From Rheinheimera sp. (GTDB taxonomy: Bacteria; Pseudomonadota; Gammaproteobacteria; Enterobacterales; Alteromonadaceae), in NCBI RefSeq assembly GCF_030690345.1, contig NZ_JAUYGV010000001.1:558001-622000 (forward strand): 64,000 nucleotides of DNA, written 5' to 3'. A program made the translations under genes and the position numbers. The notes under the pieces are model-generated. The model did no database searches. It saw only the letters and a program-made list of their open reading frames with translations, and was not told where the DNA came from. Shown piece after piece: positions 10,209-17,647 of this stretch. Positions within the stretch are counted from its first letter, which is position 1. The number at the start of each line of letters is the position of its first letter.

Positions 10209-11243
10209 TTATTTTCTGCCGATGCGGCTAACTTGTTCTGCAGGGCAACAATTAAAACTCTCACCCTGAGTAAACTTTTGCCGGTACTGGCCAGGGGTTA
10301 ACTCTGTGTATTGCAAAAACAATTTACGAAACGAACTGACATCTTCGTAACCCACCTGCAGCACAATTTGCTCTATCGGCGCATTAGTGGTTTCCAGCAG
10401 GCGCTTGGCCTGCTCTACCCGTAAGCGCTGCAGATAATTCAGCGGTGTATCATCCAGTGCTGCTTTAAAACGCCGCAGCAAAGTGCGCTTGGTCAGATGA
10501 AATTGCTCTGAGAGCCTCTCCAATGCAAAAGGCTGTGCCAGGTGGCTTGTCAGATGTGCCTGTACCTGTTTAATCAGGGTGTCGTTATGTTGCTGGCCGA
10601 TGGATAAATCCATATAAGGCACCTGCGAGGTGCGGTTAGGATCGGTAAGCATAATTTTCGCCATCTGTCTGGCAAACTGCTCGCCGGCTAACTGCTCGGT
10701 TAACGCCAGGCATAAATTAATATAAGAGGTGGTGGCGCCGGCTGTCAGCAGATTGCCATCCTGCACCAGCAATTTATTCAGCTGTAAATGCACTGCAGGA
10801 AACAGGCTTTGAAACACGTCTTTAAAAAACCAGCTGCTGGTAGCGCTACGATGATCCAATAAACCGCTGCCGGCCAGGCTATAAGTACCGGTGCAACTGG
10901 CGGCAATTAAGCTGCCGTTTGCCGCCGCCTGGCGTAATCCCGGGTAATAGGCTGCCGACTGCGCCGCTAATGCCGCCAACTCAGTGCGCCGGTATGCATA
11001 GGCTGCAGGTAAAATCAGCGCATCGGCTTGCTGCCAGGCATGCGGTTGTACCATCAATTGCACGCCCTGCTTCAGCGTCAGCGGCCTGGCATCGGGTGAC
11101 ACCAGATAACAATGAAACAGCGGGGCTACCGCTTGCGGCTGTTGCAATGCCCACAGCACATTGCAGTATTCGAAATAATCCAGTAAGGCAAATAAATCGC
11201 TGCTGATACTGTTGTGATGCGCCAGAATGGCTATCTGCTTCAT
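10209..11243 (-). CDS. GlxA-type AraC-family regulator (DJ-1/PfpI domain + AraC HTH)
   Basis: The 344-residue protein has an N-terminal DJ-1/PfpI-like amidotransferase fold (about 1-190), including 'GSLIAASCTGTYSLAGSGLLDHR' where the nucleophile-elbow Cys sits. A C-terminal AraC DNA-binding domain (about 225-325) has two HTH units, 'FALERLSEQFHLTKRTLLRRFK' and the conserved 'QVGYEDVSSFRKLF'. Members of the GlxA class are cytoplasmic activators, some responding to choline-type metabolites or arginine. The ligand here cannot be deduced. It is divergent from two small membrane-protein genes starting at 11368 and 11616, which are possible targets. No operon partner is seen. Confidence 0.9.
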   Translation of the reverse strand: MKQIAILAHHNSISSDLFALLDYFEYCNVLWALQQPQAVAPLFHCYLVSPDARPLTLKQGVQLMVQPHAWQQADALILPAAYAYRRTELAALAAQSAAYYPGLRQAAANGSLIAASCTGTYSLAGSGLLDHRSATSSWFFKDVFQSLFPAVHLQLNKLLVQDGNLLTAGATTSYINLCLALTEQLAGEQFARQMAKIMLTDPNRTSQVPYMDLSIGQQHNDTLIKQVQAHLTSHLAQPFALERLSEQFHLTKRTLLRRFKAALDDTPLNYLQRLRVEQAKRLLETTNAPIEQIVLQVGYEDVSSFRKLFLQYTELTPGQYRQKFTQGESFNCCPAEQVSRIGRK

Positions 11244-11367
11244 GTTTTATCCTGCTATGCACTTTGTCACTATCCACCTTATTTATATCAATAGTGACAC
11301 TGCAAGCAACAATTGGCAAGCGCTAGACTGGCACTGCAGTATCTAATCACTTAATGCAGGAGGCAGT

Positions 11368-11562
11368 ATGAAAAACCTAACAACCAAATGGTTGACCATT
11401 GCAGTCTGGGCCCTCAGCTGGTTGCTGATTTTCTGGATTAACTTCGCCGCTGAGTTATCGCTGATGATGCATTTTTTCGCCATACCGGTGTTATTGCTCA
11501 GTACAGCATTCGGCGTTGGCCGCTATCTGGAGCCGGCTGATAACGATAAGGCCGGTGACTGA
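11368..11562 (+). CDS. small two-TM membrane protein, unknown function
   Basis: The 64-residue protein has a strong RBS (AGGAGG, 7 bases before the ATG) and two hydrophobic segments (about 8-27 and 31-50), followed by a short charged tail. Family unknown. It lies 53 bp upstream of the next membrane-protein gene on the same strand, so the two probably form an operon divergent from the GlxA-type regulator. The good RBS and membrane-protein composition argue for a real gene. Confidence 0.65.
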   Translation: MKNLTTKWLTIAVWALSWLLIFWINFAAELSLMMHFFAIPVLLLSTAFGVGRYLEPADNDKAGD

Positions 11563-11615
11563 ACCCGCCGCTGCCGTTACAATAGTTGCATCAGATATAA
11601 GCGGAGCAACAAGCG

Positions 11616-12263
11616 ATGAGCAGTTGGCAACTTGCCGGTGCCGTGTTGGCACTGGCGCTAATGTTGTATTGTTACCCGCGGGAATTGCTGACAAAACTGC
11701 GTACTGAGCCCGGTTATCAGCATTTTGTCTTCGCATCGGTGGTGGCGCTGAGTTTACTCTGGAGTGTGCAGGCCGGTATTAAAGATGGGCTTAATTTGCA
11801 TTTTCTGTTGTTAACCAGCCTGGTGCTGTGCCATGGCTGGCGTATTGCAATATGGATTTGCCTGCTGCCAACCCTGATGCTGATTGGCTTTGCCAAACTG
11901 CCGTGGCAGGACGCCGGCTTATTTGCCCTCAGCGGCTTTATTTTGCCCGGGCTATTTAGCTATGGTGTGTTTTTGGCCAGTTACCGCTATTTAAGCCGGC
12001 ACTTGTTTGTGTATATTTTTGTCGCCGGTTTTCTCGCCGCAGCGCTGACGATAGTACTGCAAATTGGCCTGACATCACTGTGGTTTGGCCTGGAAGGTCG
12101 TTACAGCTGGCGGGTTATTTGGGATAACTACACCCTGTTATCCCTGCTGATCTGGTTTCCCGAAGCGCTGCTCAACGGCAGTGCTGTTACCCTGATGGCC
12201 ATTTACCGGCCGCACTGGCTGCGTACCTTTTATGACCGGGAATATTTAGCGCCGGATAAATAA
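11616..12263 (+). CDS. integral membrane protein, CbiM-like ECF-permease relative
   Basis: The 215-residue protein has six or seven predicted membrane helices across almost its whole length. The segment 'GLNLHFLLLTSLVLCHGW' resembles the histidine-bearing region of small CbiM/energy-coupling-factor permease-like proteins found in Shewanella and relatives. CbiM-type proteins bind the substrate (Co or Ni in known cases). The N-terminal His-rich start of true CbiM is absent here, so substrate specificity is unproved. It is preceded by a 64-residue membrane protein and closed by a strong terminator. No ATPase (CbiO) or CbiQ gene is adjacent. An alternative is a generic uncharacterised membrane protein. 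Confidence 0.6.
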   Translation: MSSWQLAGAVLALALMLYCYPRELLTKLRTEPGYQHFVFASVVALSLLWSVQAGIKDGLNLHFLLLTSLVLCHGWRIAIWICLLPTLMLIGFAKLPWQDAGLFALSGFILPGLFSYGVFLASYRYLSRHLFVYIFVAGFLAAALTIVLQIGLTSLWFGLEGRYSWRVIWDNYTLLSLLIWFPEALLNGSAVTLMAIYRPHWLRTFYDREYLAPDK

Positions 12264-12288
12264 AACAGCCCGGCATTGCCGGGCTGTT
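12264..12288. terminator. bidirectional hairpin terminator
   Basis: A perfect 11-bp stem AACAGCCCGGC / GCCGGGCTGTT with a 3-base ATT loop lies between convergent genes ending at 12263 and 12305. The T-run is short, so efficiency is uncertain. Confidence 0.75.
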
Positions 12289-12304
12289 CAGAGCTAAAGC
12301 GGTA

Positions 12305-15300
12305 TCAGACAGAGTCTGCGCTCAGCTGCGCTTCATCTTCTGTTACTGTGCGGTCTTTGCTGTGATCTTTGGCAATCAACATATATACCGACGGCAATAC
12401 AAACAGCGTAAACAAGGTACCGATAGTCATACCCAGTACCAACACTATACCAATTGAATTACGCGCGCCGGCACCGGCACCGGTGGCAAATATCAGCGGG
12501 GTATGGCCGGCAATGGTTGCCAGGCTGGTCATCATAACAGGACGCAAGCGTAATACTGATGCTTCGCGGATAGCGTCCAGCTTGGCTTTGCCCTGCTCTT
12601 GCAGCTTATTGGCAAACTCCACCACCAAAATACCGTTACGGGCGATCAGGCCGATTAACGTCACCAACCCTACCTGGGAGTAAATATTTAACGTGCTGGT
12701 AAAGGCATCGGTAAAGTGCGGCATCGGCGCCGGTATTTTTAAGAAGGTAAATACCAGGGCACCAAATAATGCCATTGGTACTGAGCCTAACAAAATAACC
12801 ATAGGGTCACGGAAGCTATTGTACTGCGCCGCTAACACCAGAAAAATCATCGTAATGGCTAACAGGAACGCCGGCAAAAAGGTATTACCTTCACGCTTTA
12901 ACTGCCGCGACTCACCGGTATAGTCAACAGAATAATTGGCCGGCAGAATCTTCTTCGCTTCCGCTTCCAGGTATTGCAGCGTTTCATCCAGCGGTTTTAT
13001 TGTCACGGCGCTGATTTTAACTGCATTAAGTTGCTGCATGCGGTTAATACTGCGCGGCACTGTGCTGTGGCTAAGGCTGGCTACTTGATCTACCCGAATC
13101 ATCTCTCCGGCCGGGCCGGTAATGTATAGATCAGTTAAACTTTCCGGCGTTAACCGCTCGCTGCGTTTTACCTGAGGTATCACCTTGTAGCTTTGCCCGG
13201 CCATATTAAAACGGTTTACATAACCACCGCCTAATAAGGTACCCAGATCGTTGACTACATCGCGCATATTCAGGCCTAAATCGGCCACTTTTTCGCGGTC
13301 GATATTCAGCAGATACTCGGGTTGGTCCACCTTCATATCAATCAGCTGAAACGGAAAGGTGCCGCTTTCACGCATCACTTTTTCCAGCTGCAACGCATAC
13401 TCGTATATCTCTTTTGAGTTGGCGGTGGAGGTAATAACAAACTCAACCGGAAAATTGCCGCCGCCGGGCAATGCTGCCGGCGTGATAGGCAGAATTCGTA
13501 CCCCGGCAATCTGCGACAGTTTTTGCTGCACCTCCGGCATCATGTCAAATACCGTGCGCTCACGCTCATCCCAGGGCTTGGTTACCATGCCGCCAAAGCC
13601 GCCGGTGGGGAAGGTAATTTGAAAGGTAAAGTCGGTTTCTTCTACCGACATAAAGGCTTCATTTACCGCCTTACCATAGAAGGAAGACTGATCAACCGTG
13701 GAGTTGGCCGGCGAGTCGACAATACCGAAAATAACCCCCTGATCTTCGGTTGGCGCCAGCTCTTTTGGTGACATGCTGTACAACGGCACACAAAGCGCAC
13801 TGATGCCAATCCAGAACACATAAACGCCGATACGGTTATTCAGGCTTTTATCCAACTGCCGGCTGTAAAAGTGCTTAAAGCGGTTAAAAATGCCATCCAA
13901 CGGTGCTTTTAAGCTGCTGTGCGGCTTGAGCATTTTCGACGCCATCATCGGCGATAACGTAATCGCCACAATGGCGGAAATAGTCACGGCACCGGCCAGC
14001 GTAATGGCAAATTCACGAAATAAGGTACCGGTTAAACCACCTTGCAGGCCAATAGGCACATAAACAGACACCAGGGTAACTGTCATGGCAATAATGGGCC
14101 CGCCCAGCTCGCGTGCAGCCACTATGGCGGCTTTAAACGGCCTTAAACCATCCTGAATATGCCGCTCAATGTTTTCTACCATGACAATGGCGTCATCCAC
14201 CACCAGGCCTACGCTTAACACAATGGATAATAAGGTCAGCAAGTTTAGCGAGAAGCCAAACACCTTCATAATAAACACCGCACCAATCAGTGACAGTGGA
14301 ATAGCTACCAGCGGGATTAACACTGAACGGCTGAAACCGAGGAACAAAAAGATCACTATGACGATAATCAGCAAGGTTTCGGCCAGCGTTTTCAGCACAT
14401 CATCAATTGCGGCCTGAATGTATTTAGTGGCATCGTAAGATACTTCACCGGTGAGACCGGAGGGTAACTCCGACTGGATCAGCGCCATCTCTTCGGTAAC
14501 CGCTTTAATCACATCCAGCGAGTTTGCAGTAGGCGCCACAAACACGCCCATAAACACCGCTGTCTCGCCGGAATAGTTAACGTTAGTGTTGTAATCGTCT
14601 GCCCCCAGCTCGACATCTGCCACGTCGGACAGGCGGATAACACCGTCGGCATTCTGGCGTAACACTATGCGCTTAAATTCATCCACGGTTTTCATGTCGG
14701 TGTTGGCGCGCAAGTTCACCTGGGTATAAGCGCCGCGCGTCTGGCCAATGGCAGCCTGCACATTGTTGTCGCCCAGCGCCTGGCGCACATCTGACGCCGT
14801 TACCCCAAACGCCGCCATTTGCTCCGGCTTTAACCAAATCCGCATAGCAAAGGTGCGGCCGCCTAAAATTTCTGCTTTTTGCACCCCGGCAATGGCAATT
14901 AAACGCGGCTGCACTGAGCGGCTTAAAAACTCGGTAATCTGGTTTTGCTCCAGAATATCGGAGGAGAAACTTAAATACGCCGAGGCAAACTGGCTGTCTG
15001 CGGCTTCTACGGCAATAGACGGCAGTTCAGACTCCGGCGGTAACTCACCGCGTACCTGGTTTACCTTGGCGCTGATTTCCGTCATCGCTTTTAGCGGATC
15101 ATAATTCAGCTGCAAGTGAGCAGTAACCGTCGACACCCCCATGGTGCTTTGCGATTCGATGTAATCTATGCCACCGGCTGAGGCTATAGCCCGCTCTATC
15201 GGCGTGGTAATAAAGCCGCGCACAAGTTCCGCATTCGCGCCAACATACACAGTAGTAATTTTAATCACGGCAATATCAGAGCGCGGATACTGCCGCACCG

Positions 15301-15397
15301 TCATATTGCTCATCGACTGAAAACCCGCCAGTAAGATCAGCAGGCTTACCACTATAGCCAATACCGGTTTTTTTATAAAAATATCGGTGAATTTCAT
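12305..15397 (-). CDS. HAE1-type RND multidrug efflux permease
   Basis: At 1030 residues this is full length for an AcrB/MexF-like inner-membrane proton-driven pump subunit. The N-terminus 'FTDIFIKKPVLAIVVSLLILLAG' is the first membrane helix. The TM4 proton-relay aspartates are present in 'GLVVDDAIVMVENIERH'. Two large periplasmic loops and the second TM bundle ('LFRLRPVMMT'-type signature, here 'SVLRLRPVMMTSLATI') follow. The partner adaptor gene lies 36 bp upstream on the same strand. No outer-membrane channel gene is nearby, so a shared TolC elsewhere is presumed. The substrate is unknown. The C-terminus is acidic and variable. Confidence 0.93.
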   Translation of the reverse strand: MKFTDIFIKKPVLAIVVSLLILLAGFQSMSNMTVRQYPRSDIAVIKITTVYVGANAELVRGFITTPIERAIASAGGIDYIESQSTMGVSTVTAHLQLNYDPLKAMTEISAKVNQVRGELPPESELPSIAVEAADSQFASAYLSFSSDILEQNQITEFLSRSVQPRLIAIAGVQKAEILGGRTFAMRIWLKPEQMAAFGVTASDVRQALGDNNVQAAIGQTRGAYTQVNLRANTDMKTVDEFKRIVLRQNADGVIRLSDVADVELGADDYNTNVNYSGETAVFMGVFVAPTANSLDVIKAVTEEMALIQSELPSGLTGEVSYDATKYIQAAIDDVLKTLAETLLIIVIVIFLFLGFSRSVLIPLVAIPLSLIGAVFIMKVFGFSLNLLTLLSIVLSVGLVVDDAIVMVENIERHIQDGLRPFKAAIVAARELGGPIIAMTVTLVSVYVPIGLQGGLTGTLFREFAITLAGAVTISAIVAITLSPMMASKMLKPHSSLKAPLDGIFNRFKHFYSRQLDKSLNNRIGVYVFWIGISALCVPLYSMSPKELAPTEDQGVIFGIVDSPANSTVDQSSFYGKAVNEAFMSVEETDFTFQITFPTGGFGGMVTKPWDERERTVFDMMPEVQQKLSQIAGVRILPITPAALPGGGNFPVEFVITSTANSKEIYEYALQLEKVMRESGTFPFQLIDMKVDQPEYLLNIDREKVADLGLNMRDVVNDLGTLLGGGYVNRFNMAGQSYKVIPQVKRSERLTPESLTDLYITGPAGEMIRVDQVASLSHSTVPRSINRMQQLNAVKISAVTIKPLDETLQYLEAEAKKILPANYSVDYTGESRQLKREGNTFLPAFLLAITMIFLVLAAQYNSFRDPMVILLGSVPMALFGALVFTFLKIPAPMPHFTDAFTSTLNIYSQVGLVTLIGLIARNGILVVEFANKLQEQGKAKLDAIREASVLRLRPVMMTSLATIAGHTPLIFATGAGAGARNSIGIVLVLGMTIGTLFTLFVLPSVYMLIAKDHSKDRTVTEDEAQLSADSV

Positions 15398-15433
15398 AAT
15401 TATCTCAATGCTCTACTTTTAAGCTAACCGATA

Positions 15434-16555
15434 TCAGGCATCAGCCGGTGCAGGTGTGGTGCTGTACTTTGGTGCCGGGCTGTCTGTTTTAATCACACTT
15501 TGGCCGTTAAACAGTTTAAAGGCACCTGATGTCACCACTTCGTCGCCCGCTTTTACGCCGTCGAGGATCTCAACAAAATCGCCGCGGGATGCCCCCAAGC
15601 GCACAAACTGCTGCCTGGCCACCAAGCCTTCGCCTTCTGCCGCTTTTTCGACAATAAATACCGTGTCACCGTAAGGGGCATAAATCAGCGCTGTCGCAGG
15701 CACAACCAACACATCCGAAGGCTGCGCTAACGTCACTTTCACCGCAACCGCCATACCGGGCACCAACGCATTATCTTTGTTAGCTAACACCGACTGCACA
15801 ATAGCATTGCGACTGGCACTGTTAAGCTCAGGCGCAACGGCCGTAACCTCACCTTGCAGCACCACAGCGGCGTCATTAATGCTGACGCTAACCGGCAGGC
15901 CGATGCGTATTTGCTTCAGCTTATGCTGTGGTACCGGAAAGTTAACCCTTACGGCATTACTGGCTTGCAGCGATACAACCTCTGAGCCGGGCTGTAAATC
16001 GGCGCCCACATCCACCACCCGAATGCCCAACCGGCCGGAAAACGGCGCACGCAACACTTTTTTCTCTAAGGTAGAGCGCAAACTATCCACATCGGCCTGC
16101 GCAGAATCCAGTTGTTGTTTACTGCCATCCATCTCGCTTTGGGTGGCAATTTTATCGCGGCGCAGCTCCAGCAAACGATTATAGTTTTGTTGCGCCAACG
16201 TCAGTCTTGCCAATGCGGCTCTGAGCTGAGCCTGCTCGTTGCCGGACTCTTGCTCCAGCAGTACAGTGCCAGCCTCAACGTAAGCGCCATTTTTAAAGCT
16301 GATTTTCTTCACCTTGCCGGACACTTCGGCAGAAATCATTACCCCTTCGTCTGCCAATACCGTGCCGGTAGCCGAAAAATGATTGCTCCAGCTTTGCCGC
16401 TCTACTGCGGTGACACTAACCGACTCCGGTGGCGGCACAAATTGCTCACCCGACTCAATCATCATCATAATTTGATTAGCCTTTACACCGGCCAGTACAG
16501 CAAACACCACAAGCAGCAGTACAACAGCGATAAAAAAAGCTTTGATTTTATTCAT
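15434..16555 (-). CDS. RND efflux periplasmic adaptor (membrane fusion protein)
   Basis: The protein has 373 residues from the ATG at 16555. The frame is open further upstream, but the classical signal-anchor 'NKIKAFFIAVVLLLVVFAVLAGV' begins here. The lipoyl/barrel-sandwich half-motifs are 'GTVLADEGVMISAEVSGKVKKI' and 'VLRAPFSGRLGIRVVDVGADL'. They flank an alpha-helical hairpin (about 105-165), followed by beta-barrel and membrane-proximal domains. It is the HlyD/AcrA-type subunit linking the permease encoded 36 bp downstream to a TolC-like channel. No local regulator is present. Confidence 0.92.
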   Translation of the reverse strand: MNKIKAFFIAVVLLLVVFAVLAGVKANQIMMMIESGEQFVPPPESVSVTAVERQSWSNHFSATGTVLADEGVMISAEVSGKVKKISFKNGAYVEAGTVLLEQESGNEQAQLRAALARLTLAQQNYNRLLELRRDKIATQSEMDGSKQQLDSAQADVDSLRSTLEKKVLRAPFSGRLGIRVVDVGADLQPGSEVVSLQASNAVRVNFPVPQHKLKQIRIGLPVSVSINDAAVVLQGEVTAVAPELNSASRNAIVQSVLANKDNALVPGMAVAVKVTLAQPSDVLVVPATALIYAPYGDTVFIVEKAAEGEGLVARQQFVRLGASRGDFVEILDGVKAGDEVVTSGAFKLFNGQSVIKTDSPAPKYSTTPAPADA

Positions 16556-16690
16556 AAATTCAACCAGATAGTACCTAATAGACAAGGGTGTTTGCATTAA
16601 TACAGCGCTAATGCGTAACAAGATCAGCACAATAATAGCGGCCGCTATTCTACAACAAGATAACGATAAGATTATGACGAAAAATGTAAC

Positions 16691-16728
16691 AAATAAAGCA
16701 GGCGCAGCGCAGCACGCCTGCTATTTTT
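16691..16728. terminator. bidirectional terminator (end of mneA-like gene)
   Basis: The stem GCAGGCG (16698-16704) / CGCCTGC (16715-16721) has a 10-base loop. On the minus strand it is followed by TTTATTT and on the plus strand by TATTTTT. It stops the mneA-like transcript ending at 16730, upstream of the adaptor gene. Confidence 0.8.
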
Positions 16729-16729
16729 C

Positions 16730-17287
16730 TCACAGAACAATAATCAGCAAACCAATAACCATAAACACAGCACAGGCGCAGTATCGGGCGATATTTAACG
16801 GTATGCGCTGCATCAACCAACTGCCGGCATACACTACCGGCACATTTGCCGCCAACATGCCCAAAGTGGTACCCCAAATGACCCACCAGACGGCATCGTT
16901 AAAGCTGGCCGCCAGCAACACGGTGGCAATCTGGGTTTTATCGCCAATTTCAGCCAGGAAAAACAAGATACAACTGGCGGCAAAGGCACCATAGCGCAAT
17001 ACGCCGGTGTCTTCGCTGTCGTCTTTATCCGGAATAAGCAACCACAGCGCAACCGCGATAAAACTGCCGCCCAGCAACCAGTTATGCCAGTTGGCCGGAA
17101 TAAACTGCGCTACCCAAACACCCAGCCAGGCTGACGCAGCATGATTAAGTAAAGTTGCGACTAAGATACCGGCAATAATAGCGCCTTTGGCACGAAACCG
17201 GGCGGCGAGAAATAACGACAATAACTGAGTTTTATCGCCGATTTCGGCAATAGCAACAGCAGTAAACGAGGAGAATAAGGCTTCCAT
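16730..17287 (-). CDS. TMEM165/GDT1-family Mn2+ exporter (MneA-like)
   Basis: The 185-residue membrane protein has six helices and two copies of the family signature ExGDKTQ: 'AIAEIGDKTQLLSL' (about residue 15) and 'LAEIGDKTQIATV' (about residue 113). These are the cation-binding repeats of the UPF0016/GDT1 family. Bacterial members such as Vibrio cholerae MneA export manganese from the cytoplasm. A yybP-ykoY riboswitch in its 5' leader supports manganese as the signal and substrate here. Translation starts at 17287 with AAGG 9 bases upstream. The gene is a single transcription unit with its own terminator. Confidence 0.92.
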   Translation of the reverse strand: MEALFSSFTAVAIAEIGDKTQLLSLFLAARFRAKGAIIAGILVATLLNHAASAWLGVWVAQFIPANWHNWLLGGSFIAVALWLLIPDKDDSEDTGVLRYGAFAASCILFFLAEIGDKTQIATVLLAASFNDAVWWVIWGTTLGMLAANVPVVYAGSWLMQRIPLNIARYCACAVFMVIGLLIIVL

Positions 17288-17313
17288 CTACAACACCTTA
17301 GCGGGAATAACTA

Positions 17314-17467
17314 TAAGACACAGCACCGGCTCCCGCAGTGGGCCGGTATTGTGTCTTAAGTCTCATCAATTCAGCAGGCGCTGAACGCTAAGGCCATGTG
17401 CAGGTGGCACAAGTATGTTGACCATAGCGCTGCGGTGTAACACAGCAGCAGATTACTCCCTTAAGGA
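17314..17467 (-). promoter_or_regulatory. yybP-ykoY manganese riboswitch and expression platform
   Basis: Read on the minus strand, the aptamer starts at about 17467 with CCTTAAGGGAGTAA. It contains GGTCAACATACTTG in the middle (about 17411-17425) and closes with GAGACTTAAG at 17355-17364. The P1 strands are CTTAAG at 17460-17465 and 17355-17360. GGGAGTA, the TCAACATAC core and GAGAC are the conserved sequence marks of the yybP-ykoY class, which senses Mn2+. Downstream, TAAGACACA/TGTGTCTTA (17350-17358 with 17314-17322), enclosing a second CCGGC stem, forms a long hairpin that overlaps the 3' P1 strand. This is a natural switch between aptamer and expression platform. The regulated gene is the adjacent MneA-like exporter. 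Confidence 0.88.
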
Positions 17468-17523
17468 CGCGCGCATTCTAATCAGTCTGCCCACTGCTGT
17501 AAAGCGCTAATCAGCAGGTCGCA

Positions 17524-17625
17524 CATGACGCGGTTTGCTCACATCAACACGCCATAAATCATCCATGAGGCTCGATTCCGGCCATCCATGGCCTCCAACG
17601 GTTGATTTAGAGCAAACCGGTCATG
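17524..17625. repeat. about 100-bp imperfect inverted repeat, structured element
   Basis: CATGAC-g-CGGTTTGCTC (17524-17540) pairs with GAGCAAACCG-g-TCATG (17610-17625). Inside it ATCAAC (17543-17548) pairs with GTTGAT (17601-17606), and GAGGC (17567-17571) with GCCTC (17591-17595). The element lies between the riboswitch and the end of the RND operon (17648). It could terminate the RND transcript or act as a structured RNA. No second copy was noticed in the window. Confidence 0.6.
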
Positions 17626-17647
17626 CTTAATCAGGACAGAGCTATCC

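Noticed and set aside
16611-16994. Plus-strand open frame across the mneA terminator.
   Set aside because: It crosses a strong bidirectional terminator and lies antisense to the conserved GDT1-family gene.
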